64,000 nucleotides of DNA. Origin: Spinacia oleracea. Taxonomy: Eukaryota > Streptophyta > Magnoliopsida > Caryophyllales > Amaranthaceae. Of this stretch, positions 1 through 9,569 are shown in pieces. The stretch's first letter is position 1, and each line of letters opens with the position of its first letter. Below the pieces are notes generated by a model that saw nothing but the letters and a program-made list of their open reading frames with translations, was not told the origin of the DNA and made no database searches. The DNA is taken from positions 104,442,141 to 104,506,140 of the forward strand of contig NC_079487.1 in the NCBI RefSeq assembly GCF_020520425.1, written 5' to 3'. The position numbers were made by a program, and so were the translations under genes.

Positions 1-552
1 AGCCAAAGTAATTAATCTTAAATTGCTGCTAACCCCCACAAAATTAAAAGCAAATAGCCTAACTGCACACCACTCGTAATGACCATCCACTCGTATCACC
101 ACTCGTAATGACCATCCACAACAAACAGAAAACGCAAATTCAATGACCAAACACCACTCGTATCACCACCCAAACCTTCCACTGCAACCAACAACGCACA
201 ACTAGAACAACGCACAACCAGCAACTGTACCAACAACGCAAAACACCACCACGACGCAACACCAGCAAATAACCCTCACCGAAAAAAACCTTCGCAAATT
301 ACCCTCTGAAAATAACCCCAGCAAGAAACCTTCGCAATAAAGCTTTGAAAATGATGTCAATACACCGCCAAACCACCAGCAACACCAGAAGACACCGTCG
401 ATGCTCGACAAGAAAACACCTTCGAACCCCCTGTATATCGCACATATACCGCACAAAAAACGCACAACAACCGCCTGAAGATCGCACAAAAACAGCCCAA
501 AACTACGCCAATACCACCACGCCGGGATACCTGTTGTCGTCGCTTGAAGATA
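1..552. other. non-coding flank with degenerate direct repeat
   Basis: C/A-rich low-complexity DNA with no credible gene. Open frames on the minus strand are cysteine- and phenylalanine-rich by-products of the base composition. A block at about 420-460 (core ATCGCACATA.ACCGCAC) recurs in the same orientation at about 10953-10990, on the other side of the copia insertion. The words CGCCTGAAGATCG (about 472) and CGCCTGAAAATCG (about 11047) also match. The copia element therefore landed inside a short degenerate tandem or direct-repeat block. Confidence 0.5.
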
Positions 553-879
553 CCCGCTGAAGGAAATAATGCCCTTGGTCCAAGTATGCATTCTATGTTA
601 AGTCTAATAAATGCGGTTCAGTATTAATTAACAAGTTAATAATTCAGTGAGATCAAGTGAGCTGAATGCCTAGCTAGAGGCCGCTTCAGTTCAAGTGGAA
701 TTAATGATATTAATCCACAGCTTACTCTTGACTGAACCGTAGGGTCACACAAATAGTACGTAAACGGATCAAGTATTTAATGGCATTAAATACTCCATCT
801 ATGAATATTCGGAACCGACGGATCTTGGTTTCAGTGGGAGCTAAGATCGTCACAGGCAAGAAATGAATACTCCGGAAAC

Positions 880-1190
880 GATGATATTGCCGGAAACGGA
901 AATATGGATCGTATCGGAAATATGAATATTATCCAAGTCGTAGATGTTGCCGGAAACAGAAACATGGTACGTATCGGAAAATATTATTGGAAATGGAAAT
1001 ATTACCAGAATCGGAAATATTGCCGGAAACGGAAATATTGTCAGAATCGGAAATATTACCGGAATCGGAAAATAATTCCGGAAACGGAAATATTAAATAT
1101 TTGTTCGAAACGGAAATTAATTCCGGAATCGGAAATATTAAATATTGTTCGTATCGGAAATAAATTCCGGAACTGGAAATTTAATCGGAA
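880..1190 (+). repeat. short-period CGGAAATATT array inside the LTR
   Basis: Repeated variants of (A/G)CCGGAAACGGAAATATT and ATCGGAAATATT, with spacing around 10-18 bp. The same array is in the 3' LTR (about 9893-10203) and, with a different order and number of units, in the solo LTR (about 25427-25735). The words lie upstream of the TATA box, so they sit where enhancer elements of the U3 would be. That function is inferred. Confidence 0.75.
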
Positions 1191-1571
1191 GCGTATCGTA
1201 CGAATTAGCATCGGACGAGGCCTGCCGGACGAAGGCCCAGCACGAAGCCGGGCCATCGCCCAGCAAGCACGCGCGCCACAAGCCCAGCCAAGGCAGCGCC
1301 CAGGCCTACCGCAAGGCAGGCCCAGCGCGCGCCAAGGCCACGGATGCGTGGGCCGCGCTGCGTGGGCTGCTGCTCGCACGCGCATGGGCAGCCCTTGTGG
1401 CTGCCGTGTGTGTGTGAGTTTGTGCTCATGCGTGATTCCTAAATCTACAAGAGTTAGTGTATGATTAAATTCCTATTCCTAATTGGATAAATTAATTAAA
1501 TAGAATTCATGTAGGATTCTAATTTCAATTAATTCGTATCCTACTAGGATTACGATTCCTTTTCCATAACT

Positions 1572-1580
1572 CTATAAATA
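1572..1580 (+). promoter_or_regulatory. TATA box of the copia LTR
   Basis: CTATAAATA followed by AAGGCC. The same motif is at 10585-10593 in the 3' LTR, and a comparable CTATAAATA lies near 26157 in the solo LTR. Transcription would start roughly 30 bp downstream, near 1605-1615. This defines the U3/R region by position only. Confidence 0.6.
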
Positions 1581-1935
1581 AAGGCCTAGGGGTCATTATT
1601 TATACACAAGTTTTAAGTATTCAAAACTAAGATTTTTAAGCAGAAAAATCAGCCAATATTCTTGCCTACCTAACCGAAAATATTAGAACCTTAAGGGCGA
1701 TTCTAGTTGGTCAATCTTAAGGCGGATCCGGACGTGCTGTGGACTATCTACGGAGGGACGACACTTGGAGTCCTAAAGACTTGTTCTTGTTCGGTTCGGG
1801 CGCAGCTAGGGAAGGCACGCAACAAAGAGTATGCATCTAAACTATGCTAAATGATTAATTGTAAATAATATGTTTCCTGGCTTTATGGTTTTTCCGCATG
1901 ATTTATGAACTGTCATATGAATCATAACCTTACAG

Positions 1936-1948
1936 TGGTATCACGAGC
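1936..1948 (+). other. primer binding site (initiator tRNA-Met type)
   Basis: TGGTATCACGAGC begins one base after the 5' LTR. It matches the usual plant copia site TGGTATCAGAGC (complement of the 3' end of initiator methionine tRNA) apart from one inserted C. It primes minus-strand cDNA synthesis. Confidence 0.8.
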
Positions 1949-4738
1949 CCCTTATTATTTTCATAATCTAAATTGCATGAACATGGTTAAATATTACAAA
2001 TTTGCAAGAATTAAAAGGGGTGATTAATTTTCGTAATTGTTAATTAATTGCAAATTGCGTTTATTTAATTATACGTACGCAGTTTTTCGGCAGTTTCTTC
2101 GTTACTCATCCGAATTGAGTGATTTTTGTGTCAATTCCGCATGTAAAAGGCATTCTAAAAATTTTGACAAAAAGAGTATTTTTCTGCCGAACCCAGAATT
2201 CTCAAATTCGAAGCCTAACTATGACTTTTCGAAGGTTTTAGTTTTTCGAATGCAAAAATTTCGTAAATTTAAGATGTTAAATTAAATATTTGCGATTCTT
2301 GTTGATAAATCTTGAATTTTTGATTGACCTACTGCATATGTTTAACAAGTTTGAATGCCTAGTCTTGTTAATTATGCAATCTAATTATTAATTATGATTA
2401 ATTTGTTGAAAATTAGAATAATTTAGAATTAATTTGATTTTCATAATTAATTGTAATTTAATTAGAAACCTATGATTAAAAACCACCATAAAAATTGTAA
2501 ATTTACGATAAATTTTAAATTTTTATGACCTAAACTTGAATCCATATCAATCGGAAATCAATTGGATAATAAATTTTCGATTTTTTCGCCCTAAAATTAT
2601 GAAATTAATATTATTTATTAATTTGTCATTAATTTTAAATATAAATTTTAAATTTTATGCGATTCGTTCATATAACTTGCACGCACGAAGCAATGGACGC
2701 TTCGTGTTACCCTTAAGGGGTGTTGTATAATGCGGGCATGCGACGACGAGCAAGGGAGCTCGTCGCCCGTGCGGCACGAATGCAATGAGCAAGGGCGTAG
2801 TGCACGAGCACAAGGCAGCAGCCCTGCCTTGTGTCGTGTGCCACGAGCTATGAACGAATGGGCATGGGCGAAGAGCGAGCCAAGGCAGTCGCGTGTGGGC
2901 AGCAAGCGAGCTGCGCCACAACGCGCGCTGCCTCGCACAAAAGCGCGCAGCCTCGCGCGCAGCGAGCGCAAGCTCGCGTGCCACGAGCGCTGCGCCCAGC
3001 GATGTCGCGCCCCAGCGAGCGATGGCTCGCGCGCCCAGCGAGCGATGTCGCGCGCCCAGCGAGCGATGTCGCGCGCCCAGCGAGCGATGTCGCGCGCCCA
3101 GCGAGCGATGTCGCGCGCGCGCACTGCGAGCGATAGCTCGCGTGCGATGAGCGCTGGCGCGCGCAGCGAGCACCAATGCGTGCGGAGGCTTGCGATAGGG
3201 AAGCAGCAGCTATGCGACGAGCGCATGGGCTGCGCGCACATGGCCAGCAATGGCTGTGTGCGTACGGCCCATGGGCGTGCAACGCGTAGGGTGTTTGCGT
3301 TACGATTAGATCGTTTTGAATGTTTAATTTGAAAATTTCAGTTCACGTAATTTTAATTAATTTTAAAATTAATAATTTGAATTATTTTCTTGGATTTTAA
3401 TTTTGAATATTATAATTATAATAAATGTTATTTATTCTAATTATTTTACTAAAATTAAAATCATGAATTAATTTAAATACGACTGAAATTAAATTAAATT
3501 TTTGGATTCAATTATAAATTGATATGAGCTTTAAATTTTAATTAAATTTGTATGTTTCCGGTTGGACTAGAAATACATTTTTATGTTTGAAATTGGTAAA
3601 GCATATGAATTTATTGGTTTAAGTGGGAGCGCTTTTTAGTCATAAACTCTTGATTAGGTCTACAAATCCTTAAGGTTAAAACAACTTGATTAGAATTAAT
3701 AAGGACTGAATAATTGGTAGATTATTGGTGCCCTTGATTAATTGCTGCAAATGTTTACGTGATGCATAATGTGTTTTACTAACCAGCTATGTGGGCCATT
3801 CATGATAATGAATGGGTGAATGGTATATATTGTATATGTACTGTTTTGCAGGTTATGAAGTGACTAGTATGGCCCAAATAGGATAGAAAATATGGTATGC
3901 GTACCATTAATTTGAATGTAATTGGTCTAAAGTACCAAAGTTATTTTTCAATTCAAATATGGTCTGCGAACCATCAAATAGTTGTAATTAGTTATAGCTT
4001 ATCCTATTTGAAGAAAATGGTGCCTCCCACGGAGATTTTCAAGACGGACTTTGAAGTCAAAGCTTCAAGATGAAGTCGGGCCATACTAGATCACATTTAT
4101 CTTATGCATGTTTTAAGTTATTTATTGTTTTAAATATGTCTTAAAATGCATGAGATCAAAAGCTTGATTATGTTGCATGATTAAGGATTTTAGTTCACTT
4201 AAAATCTAACCAACATAGTAAGAGCCTTAAGTTCCAAACTTAAAAATTGAGTTAAAAGGTGCCATGCCAAAATATACACTTGCTTGGATATCCTTTACAT
4301 CAATCTAGTAATAGTTTTCGCTCAGCGAGGTGTTACTTATTGGTCCTAAAGGGGCAAGGTACACAAATAATTGTGAGTACATGTTAGTTTTGGTGAAACT
4401 CAACGATATAAGTAAGGAGTCCTTTTATGTCGTGGCAAATTCGATAGGTTTACCTAATAAGTTCTTAGACGTACCTATCAACCAAGAATAGTTTCTAGAC
4501 TATTAGCAAAAGGCTTTTGCTTACCTAAGATGTTCTAGAATTAAGTCGACAAACTGTGCTTAGTTCTTCAATGATTTTAGGATCTTGGAATCATTTTATT
4601 CACACCTGCCGGAACACATAACTTGAATAAAATGCTTAATAAACATTGAATTATGCATGTATGCTAGAATTTAAGTTTATTAAGAGAATCTGTGAATGGT
4701 TATTTATTTGTTTATTCTTTTCAATTGTAGTTTTTAAT
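1949..4738 (+). other. long untranslated leader of the copia element
   Basis: About 2.8 kb between primer binding site and gag, unusually long. It is AT-rich except for a sharply GC-rich block at about 2690-3300. No domain-bearing reading frame is seen. Just before gag, at about 4712-4730, a T-rich tract ends in TTGTAG, which resembles a splice acceptor. Spliced gag RNA is known for the barley BARE elements, but splicing here is only a possibility. Confidence 0.6.
2690..3300. repeat. GC-rich island with 21-bp tandem repeat in the leader
   Basis: An abrupt compositional outlier in AT-rich DNA. From about 3005 to 3116 the unit GCGCGCCCAGCGAGCGATGTC is repeated about five times with period 21. 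Because 21 is divisible by three, several frames on both strands stay open across it (seven-residue repeats such as RPASDVA). I read these as by-products, not genes. CAGCGAGCG words also occur outside the array. Confidence 0.75.
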
Positions 4739-5830
4739 ATGGCAAACAACAATTCATTCAACATTCGATCAATTCTCGAAAAGGAGAAGTTGAACGGGAA
4801 AAACTTCCTTGACTGGCAAAGGAACTTGCAAATTGTTCTTATGCAGGAAGAAAAGGAGTATGTCCTAGATGAGGCGATGCCCGAAGCTGCAGGCGACGGG
4901 GTCACTCAGGCAGCCCTCAATCGTTGGATTGATGCCAACAAAGATGTGAAATGTCTAATGCTCGCCACCATGAGTGCGGATCTGCAGAAAACGTTCATCA
5001 ACTCAGATGCTTTCACAATCATCAGTGAGTTGAAGAACATGTTCCAAGATCTGGCTCGAGTCGAAAGATTCGAGACTCATAGGCAAATTCTTGAGACCAA
5101 GCTTAAGAAAGGCGAGCCCGTAAGTCCACATGTTCTCAAAATGATTGGACTCATTGAGAATATGAGTCGGATGGATCAGCAATTTTCTCAGGAAATGGCT
5201 ATAGACACCATCCTCCATTCTCTTCATAGCGGGTATGATCAGTTCAAACTGAACTACAGTATGAATAGTCTGGACAAAACGCTCACTGAGCTTCACGGTA
5301 TGCTGAAGACCGCTGAAAAGACGCTCAAAAGTGATAAGCAGGATGTGCTTATGGTGCGTGGGGGCAAGTTCAAGAAATCTGGAAAGAAGAGGAATGCTAA
5401 GAAAGGTGGCAACAAGGCCAGCCCAACTAAGCAAACTGGCGCCAAATCTGCAAAGAGGAAGGTCAGTCAACCCACTTCTGAATCCGAATGCTTCTACTGC
5501 AAGAAGAAGGGGCATTGGAAGAGAGATTGCTTGAAGCTAAAGGAAGATCAGAAGAACGGAACAGTCGTTCCATCTTCAGGTATTTTCGTTATAGACTGTA
5601 TACTTGCTAATTCAACTTCTTGGGTATTAGATACAGGTTGTGGCTCACACTTATGTTCCAATCCACAGGGACTAAGAAGAAGTAGAAAGTTAAGCAAGGG
5701 TAAAAGTCGACCTACGAGTGGGAAATGGAGCACGGATTGCTGCATTAGCTGTAGGAACTTACTATTTGTCGTTGCCCTCCGGGCTAGTTTTGGAACTGGA
5801 AGAATGTTTCCATGTTCCAAGTCTTACTAA
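4739..5830 (+). CDS. gag-pr: copia Gag and first part of protease
   Basis: Encodes 363 residues from ATG 4739. Residues 1-200 are a copia-type Gag core. A basic lysine/glycine-rich stretch (about 205-245) precedes a CX2CX4HX4C zinc knuckle at about 251-264, which binds genomic RNA. The aspartic protease follows, with its active-site motif LDTG at about 297-300. The frame then runs through four As at 5702-5705, after which the codons no longer match a protease, and it stops at 5830. The other frame resumes the protease at once (VGNGARIAALAVG). The break is best read as one inserted A in a run of three. As written, this copy would give a truncated product without integrase and RT unless ribosomes shift +1 there. 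Confidence 0.9.
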   Translation: MANNNSFNIRSILEKEKLNGKNFLDWQRNLQIVLMQEEKEYVLDEAMPEAAGDGVTQAALNRWIDANKDVKCLMLATMSADLQKTFINSDAFTIISELKNMFQDLARVERFETHRQILETKLKKGEPVSPHVLKMIGLIENMSRMDQQFSQEMAIDTILHSLHSGYDQFKLNYSMNSLDKTLTELHGMLKTAEKTLKSDKQDVLMVRGGKFKKSGKKRNAKKGGNKASPTKQTGAKSAKRKVSQPTSESECFYCKKKGHWKRDCLKLKEDQKNGTVVPSSGIFVIDCILANSTSWVLDTGCGSHLCSNPQGLRRSRKLSKGKSRPTSGKWSTDCCISCRNLLFVVALRASFGTGRMFPCSKSY

Positions 5831-8705
5831 AAACATCATTTCAGTTTCTTGCTTAGATGCTAAGGGATTTTCCTTTATAATAAAAGACAATAGTTGTTCG
5901 TTTTATTTTAAAGAGATGTTTTATGGATCTGCTAGATTAGTCAATGGACTTTATTTATTAGATCACGACAAACAAGTATATAACATAAATACCAAAAAGG
6001 CCAAAAAGGATGATTCAGATCTCACCTATCTGTGGCATTGTCGATTAGGCCATATAAACTTGAAACGCTTAGAAAGACTTCAAAGGGAAGGAATTCTAGA
6101 ACCATTTAACTTAGAGGATTATGGTAAATGCGAATCATGTTTACTTGGCAAAATGACAAAGCAACCTTTCTCTAAAGTTGGAGAAAGAGCAAATGAACTA
6201 TTGGGTTTAATCCATACAGATGTATGTGGACCAATGAGTACAAATGCTAGAGGTGGTTTCAGCTACTTTATCACTTTCACTGATGACTTCAGTAGGTATG
6301 GTTATGTCTACCTAATGAAGCATAAGTCTGAATCCTTTGACAAATTCAAGGAATTTCAGAGTGAAGTAGAGAATCAATTAGGCAAGAAGATCAAGGCACT
6401 GCGGTCTGATAGAGGCGGTGAATATCTGAGCTATGAATTTGATGACCATCTGAAAGAATGTGGAATTCTATCAGAATTGACTCCTCCTGGAACACCACAA
6501 TGGAACGGTGTGTCAGAACGGAGGAACAGAACCTTGCTAGACATGGTCAGGTCAATGATGGGTCAGGCCGAACTTCCATTAGAATTTTGGGGACATGCAC
6601 TAAATACAGCTGCACTCACTATAAATAGAGCTCCGTCTAAAGCTGTCGAAAAGACTCCATACGAATTATGGTTTGGAAAGCCTCCAAATGTGTCTTTTCT
6701 TAAGATTTGGGGATGTGAAGTATACGTCAAACGATTAATTTCAGACAAACTTCATCCAAAATCTGACAAATGTATCCTTGTGGGCTATCCAAAGGAAACA
6801 AAGGGGTATTACTTCTACAATACATCTGAGAACAAAGTGTTTGTTGCTCGAGATGGTGTCTTTTTGGAGAAGGATCACATTTCCAAAATGACAAGTGGGA
6901 GAAAAGTAGACCTCGAAGAAATTCGAGTCGAACAACAAACTCTAGAGAATGCTCAAGATGACATTCAAGATGAAACTCAGAGATCTTTAGAAGAATCTGG
7001 TGAGAATCATGGTCAATCTAGAAATGTTACCCCGCGTAGATCGCAAAGATATAGATCTCAACCGGAAAGGTACTTGGGTATTTTGACGAACGAGAGCTAT
7101 GACGTTCTATTACTTGAAAGTGATGAACCTGCGACTTACAAGCAAGCTATGACGAGCCCTAGCTCCAAGCAATGGCAAGAAGCCATGCAATCTGAATTAG
7201 ACTCCATGTCTGAAAACCAAGTATGGGATTTGGTCGATTTGCCAGATGGCTACCAAGCCATTGGAAGCAAATGGGTTTTCAAACTGAAAAAGGACAAGGA
7301 TGGGAAACTTGAAGTTTTCAAAGCTAGATTGGTTGCAAAAGGTTACAGGCAAGTCCACGGTGTGGATTACGATGAAACCTTTTCACCAGTTGCAATGCTA
7401 AAGTCTATTCGAATAATGTTAGCAATCGCTGCATATTACGATTACGAAATATGGCAGATGGATGTCAAAACTGCTTTCTTAAACGGCGTTTTAACAGAAA
7501 CTGTGTTTATGACACAGCCTGAAGGTTTTGAGGATCCAAAGAATGCTAAAAAGGTATGCAAGCTAAAGAAGTCAATCTACGGATTGAAGCAGGCATCCAG
7601 GAGCTGGAATATACGTTTTGATGAAGCAGTCAGTGACTTTGGTTTCATCAAGAACGCGGACGAATCTTGTGTATACAAGAAGGTCAGTGGGAGCAAAATT
7701 GCTTTCCTAGTATTATATGTCGACGACATATTGCTTATCGGAAATGACATTCCTATGTTGAACTCTGTCAAGATTTGGCTTGGGAAATGTTTTTCGATGA
7801 AGGATCTAGGAGAAGCACAGTACATATTGGGCATCAAGATTTACAGAGATAGATCTAAAAAGATGATTGGACTTAGTCAAAGCACTTATATCAATAAGGT
7901 GCTTGATAGGTTCAAGATGGCGGACTCCAAGCGAGGCTACCTACCCATGCCTCATGGAATGACTCTAAGCAAGACTCAGTGCCCAAAAACACTTGATGAG
8001 CGTAGACGAATGAATGGGATTCCATATGCATCATTGATTGGTTCAATAATGTATGCTATGATATGTACACGCCCGGATGTTGCGTACGCACTCAGTGCTA
8101 CGAGCAGATACCAGTCAGACCCAGGAGAGGCGCATTGGACTGCTGCCAAGAACATTCTGAAGTACCTGAAAAGGCACAAAGATGACTTCCTGGTCTATGG
8201 TGGAGATGATGAATTAATTGTTAAAGGCTATACGGACGCAAGTTTCCAAACCGACAAAGATGATTTCAGATCACAGTCTGGGTTTGTCTTCTGCCTCAAC
8301 GGAGGAGCAGTAAGCTGGAAAAGTGCTAAGCAAAGCACCATTGCGGATTCTACAACTGAAGCGGAGTACATTGCTGCACATGAAGCAGCAAAGGAAGCTA
8401 TATGGCTAAGGAAGTTCATAGGAGAACTAGGTGTAGTCCCCTCCATTAAAGGACCAATAGCCCTGTATTGTGATAATAACGGAGCTATTGCACAGGCAAA
8501 AGAGCCTAGACACCACCAGAGAGTCAAGCATGTACTTCGTAGATTTCACCTTCTACGAAAGTTCGTTGAAAGAAAAGAAGTCGAGATAAGCAAAATTGGA
8601 ACTGATGACAACATATCAGATCCATTAACTAAACCTCTGCCGCAAGCGAAGCACAACTCGCACACTGCAGCTATGGGAATCAAGCATATTGGAGAATGGC
8701 TTTGA
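5718..8705 (+). CDS. pol: copia Pol: end of protease, integrase, reverse transcriptase, RNase H
   Basis: Open for 995 residues counting from the first ATG in frame. It is normally one polyprotein with gag, and is entered here only across the extra A at 5702-5705. Visible in order: protease C-terminus (1-30); GAG-pre-integrase and HHCC zinc finger (H107, H112, C138, C141); integrase core with D168, D231 and E267, giving exact D-35-E spacing; RT of copia type with AFLNG (586-590) and the YVDD active site (667-670); RNase H with TDAS (839-842), E883 and CDNN (918-921). No other stop or frameshift is seen and all catalytic residues are present, so the single frame break is the only visible lesion. 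TGA stop at 8703-8705. Confidence 0.93.
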   Translation: MGNGARIAALAVGTYYLSLPSGLVLELEECFHVPSLTKNIISVSCLDAKGFSFIIKDNSCSFYFKEMFYGSARLVNGLYLLDHDKQVYNINTKKAKKDDSDLTYLWHCRLGHINLKRLERLQREGILEPFNLEDYGKCESCLLGKMTKQPFSKVGERANELLGLIHTDVCGPMSTNARGGFSYFITFTDDFSRYGYVYLMKHKSESFDKFKEFQSEVENQLGKKIKALRSDRGGEYLSYEFDDHLKECGILSELTPPGTPQWNGVSERRNRTLLDMVRSMMGQAELPLEFWGHALNTAALTINRAPSKAVEKTPYELWFGKPPNVSFLKIWGCEVYVKRLISDKLHPKSDKCILVGYPKETKGYYFYNTSENKVFVARDGVFLEKDHISKMTSGRKVDLEEIRVEQQTLENAQDDIQDETQRSLEESGENHGQSRNVTPRRSQRYRSQPERYLGILTNESYDVLLLESDEPATYKQAMTSPSSKQWQEAMQSELDSMSENQVWDLVDLPDGYQAIGSKWVFKLKKDKDGKLEVFKARLVAKGYRQVHGVDYDETFSPVAMLKSIRIMLAIAAYYDYEIWQMDVKTAFLNGVLTETVFMTQPEGFEDPKNAKKVCKLKKSIYGLKQASRSWNIRFDEAVSDFGFIKNADESCVYKKVSGSKIAFLVLYVDDILLIGNDIPMLNSVKIWLGKCFSMKDLGEAQYILGIKIYRDRSKKMIGLSQSTYINKVLDRFKMADSKRGYLPMPHGMTLSKTQCPKTLDERRRMNGIPYASLIGSIMYAMICTRPDVAYALSATSRYQSDPGEAHWTAAKNILKYLKRHKDDFLVYGGDDELIVKGYTDASFQTDKDDFRSQSGFVFCLNGGAVSWKSAKQSTIADSTTEAEYIAAHEAAKEAIWLRKFIGELGVVPSIKGPIALYCDNNGAIAQAKEPRHHQRVKHVLRRFHLLRKFVERKEVEISKIGTDDNISDPLTKPLPQAKHNSHTAAMGIKHIGEWL

Positions 8706-9556
8706 TGTCTCTGTTTAATGTTTTAAAGTTTTAGAGTTTAAATCTTTGTAAAACATTATTGGTTAATCATTCACAATAAATGAAAGGAATTCATTTTTCC
8801 ATTTAATTTGTGGTTTATTAAATGATGAGTCCCTTCAACTTGACGATATATTCAAGATAGACTGTCAGGACCAGTCCTGTGACTAAGAAATGTCTATCAA
8901 GTGAAATTGAATGTCAAAAGTTGAAAATGGTCCCTAATCGGAGTTTTCTATAAAATTGGACGCATAGAAAACGTTAGACGATTAGAATGCAAGATGACTA
9001 GTAGTTCTGTTTCTTGAACTATGTGGACATGGCAATGTCATAATCATTTGCATAGATACTTACTTTGGGAAGACTAGTATCGGACAAGACCTATGAAACT
9101 TTACTGTAAGAGATGAAAGTCTGTCATAAGTAAATTTCATTAAATTATTAGACACTAAATCCTCAATACCTGAGTGATTTGAGATTACTTGTTTGAGAAC
9201 TGGTTGCTTTGACGTTGACCAACCGTCGCACCGTAAAAGGAGGCTATAAAGGCAACGCTCAGGTAATCACCTATCAAACGAAGTCTAATCTCAAGATCGC
9301 AAGATTGGGATTGTCCTCCCATAAATCGGGATGAGATGCTTAAAAGTTGTACAAGGCCACTCGGAGAGCTAGAAACTGTGAAATGCATGGCCGTGCTCGG
9401 ATGAATCATAGGCTATGATTATCTGTTTATTTGATCAGTTGAACTCTGAAACCGAGGAACGCCTCTGGACATAATAAGGATGACAACTCTTACCTTATGT
9501 TCAAGAGCAAGCATCGAGCGACAAAGGAATTAGGAAATGCACACTTGTCCCTAAGG
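8706..9556 (+). other. 3' non-coding region of the copia element
   Basis: About 850 bp between the pol stop and the polypurine tract. I see no env-like or other domain-bearing frame, and nothing else recognisable. Confidence 0.6.
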
Positions 9557-9568
9557 ACAAGTGGGAGA
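9557..9568 (+). other. polypurine tract
   Basis: ACAAGTGGGAGA, directly upstream of the 3' LTR. It is the usual priming site for plus-strand cDNA synthesis in plant copia elements. Confidence 0.75.
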
Positions 9569-9569
9569 C

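Larger units (their letters stand above)
558..1934 (+). repeat. 5' LTR of the copia element (1377 bp)
   Basis: Starts TG, ends CA, and is matched by 9570-10947. It lacks one C near 740 relative to the 3' LTR and differs at three other bases near its 3' end. Internal parts: an AT-rich U3 start, an array of CGGAAATATT-type words (about 880-1190), a GC-rich island (about 1200-1420), a TATA box (1572-1580) and an AT-rich 3' part. Open frames inside it are by-products of the repeats and are not called as genes. Confidence 0.95.

Noticed and set aside
202..591. 129-codon minus-strand frame at the left edge
   Set aside because: Cysteine/phenylalanine/valine-rich translation of CA-rich DNA. It runs into the LTR across the insertion junction, so it cannot be an old gene.
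904..1464. Open frames of 74-186 codons on both strands inside the LTRs (and their exact copies at 9917-10477)
   Set aside because: They follow the CGGAAAT repeats and the GC-rich island, show no domain, and are identical in both LTRs only because the LTRs are.
2648..3332. Overlapping frames of up to 200 codons on both strands of the leader
   Set aside because: Very high GC and a 21-bp period remove stop codons in several frames at once. The peptides are low-complexity RARR/ASDVA repeats with no conserved domain.
5699..5708. Programmed -1 frameshift between gag-pr and pol
   Set aside because: The change needed is +1, there is no slippery heptamer of the -1 type, and a one-base homopolymer insertion explains it more simply.
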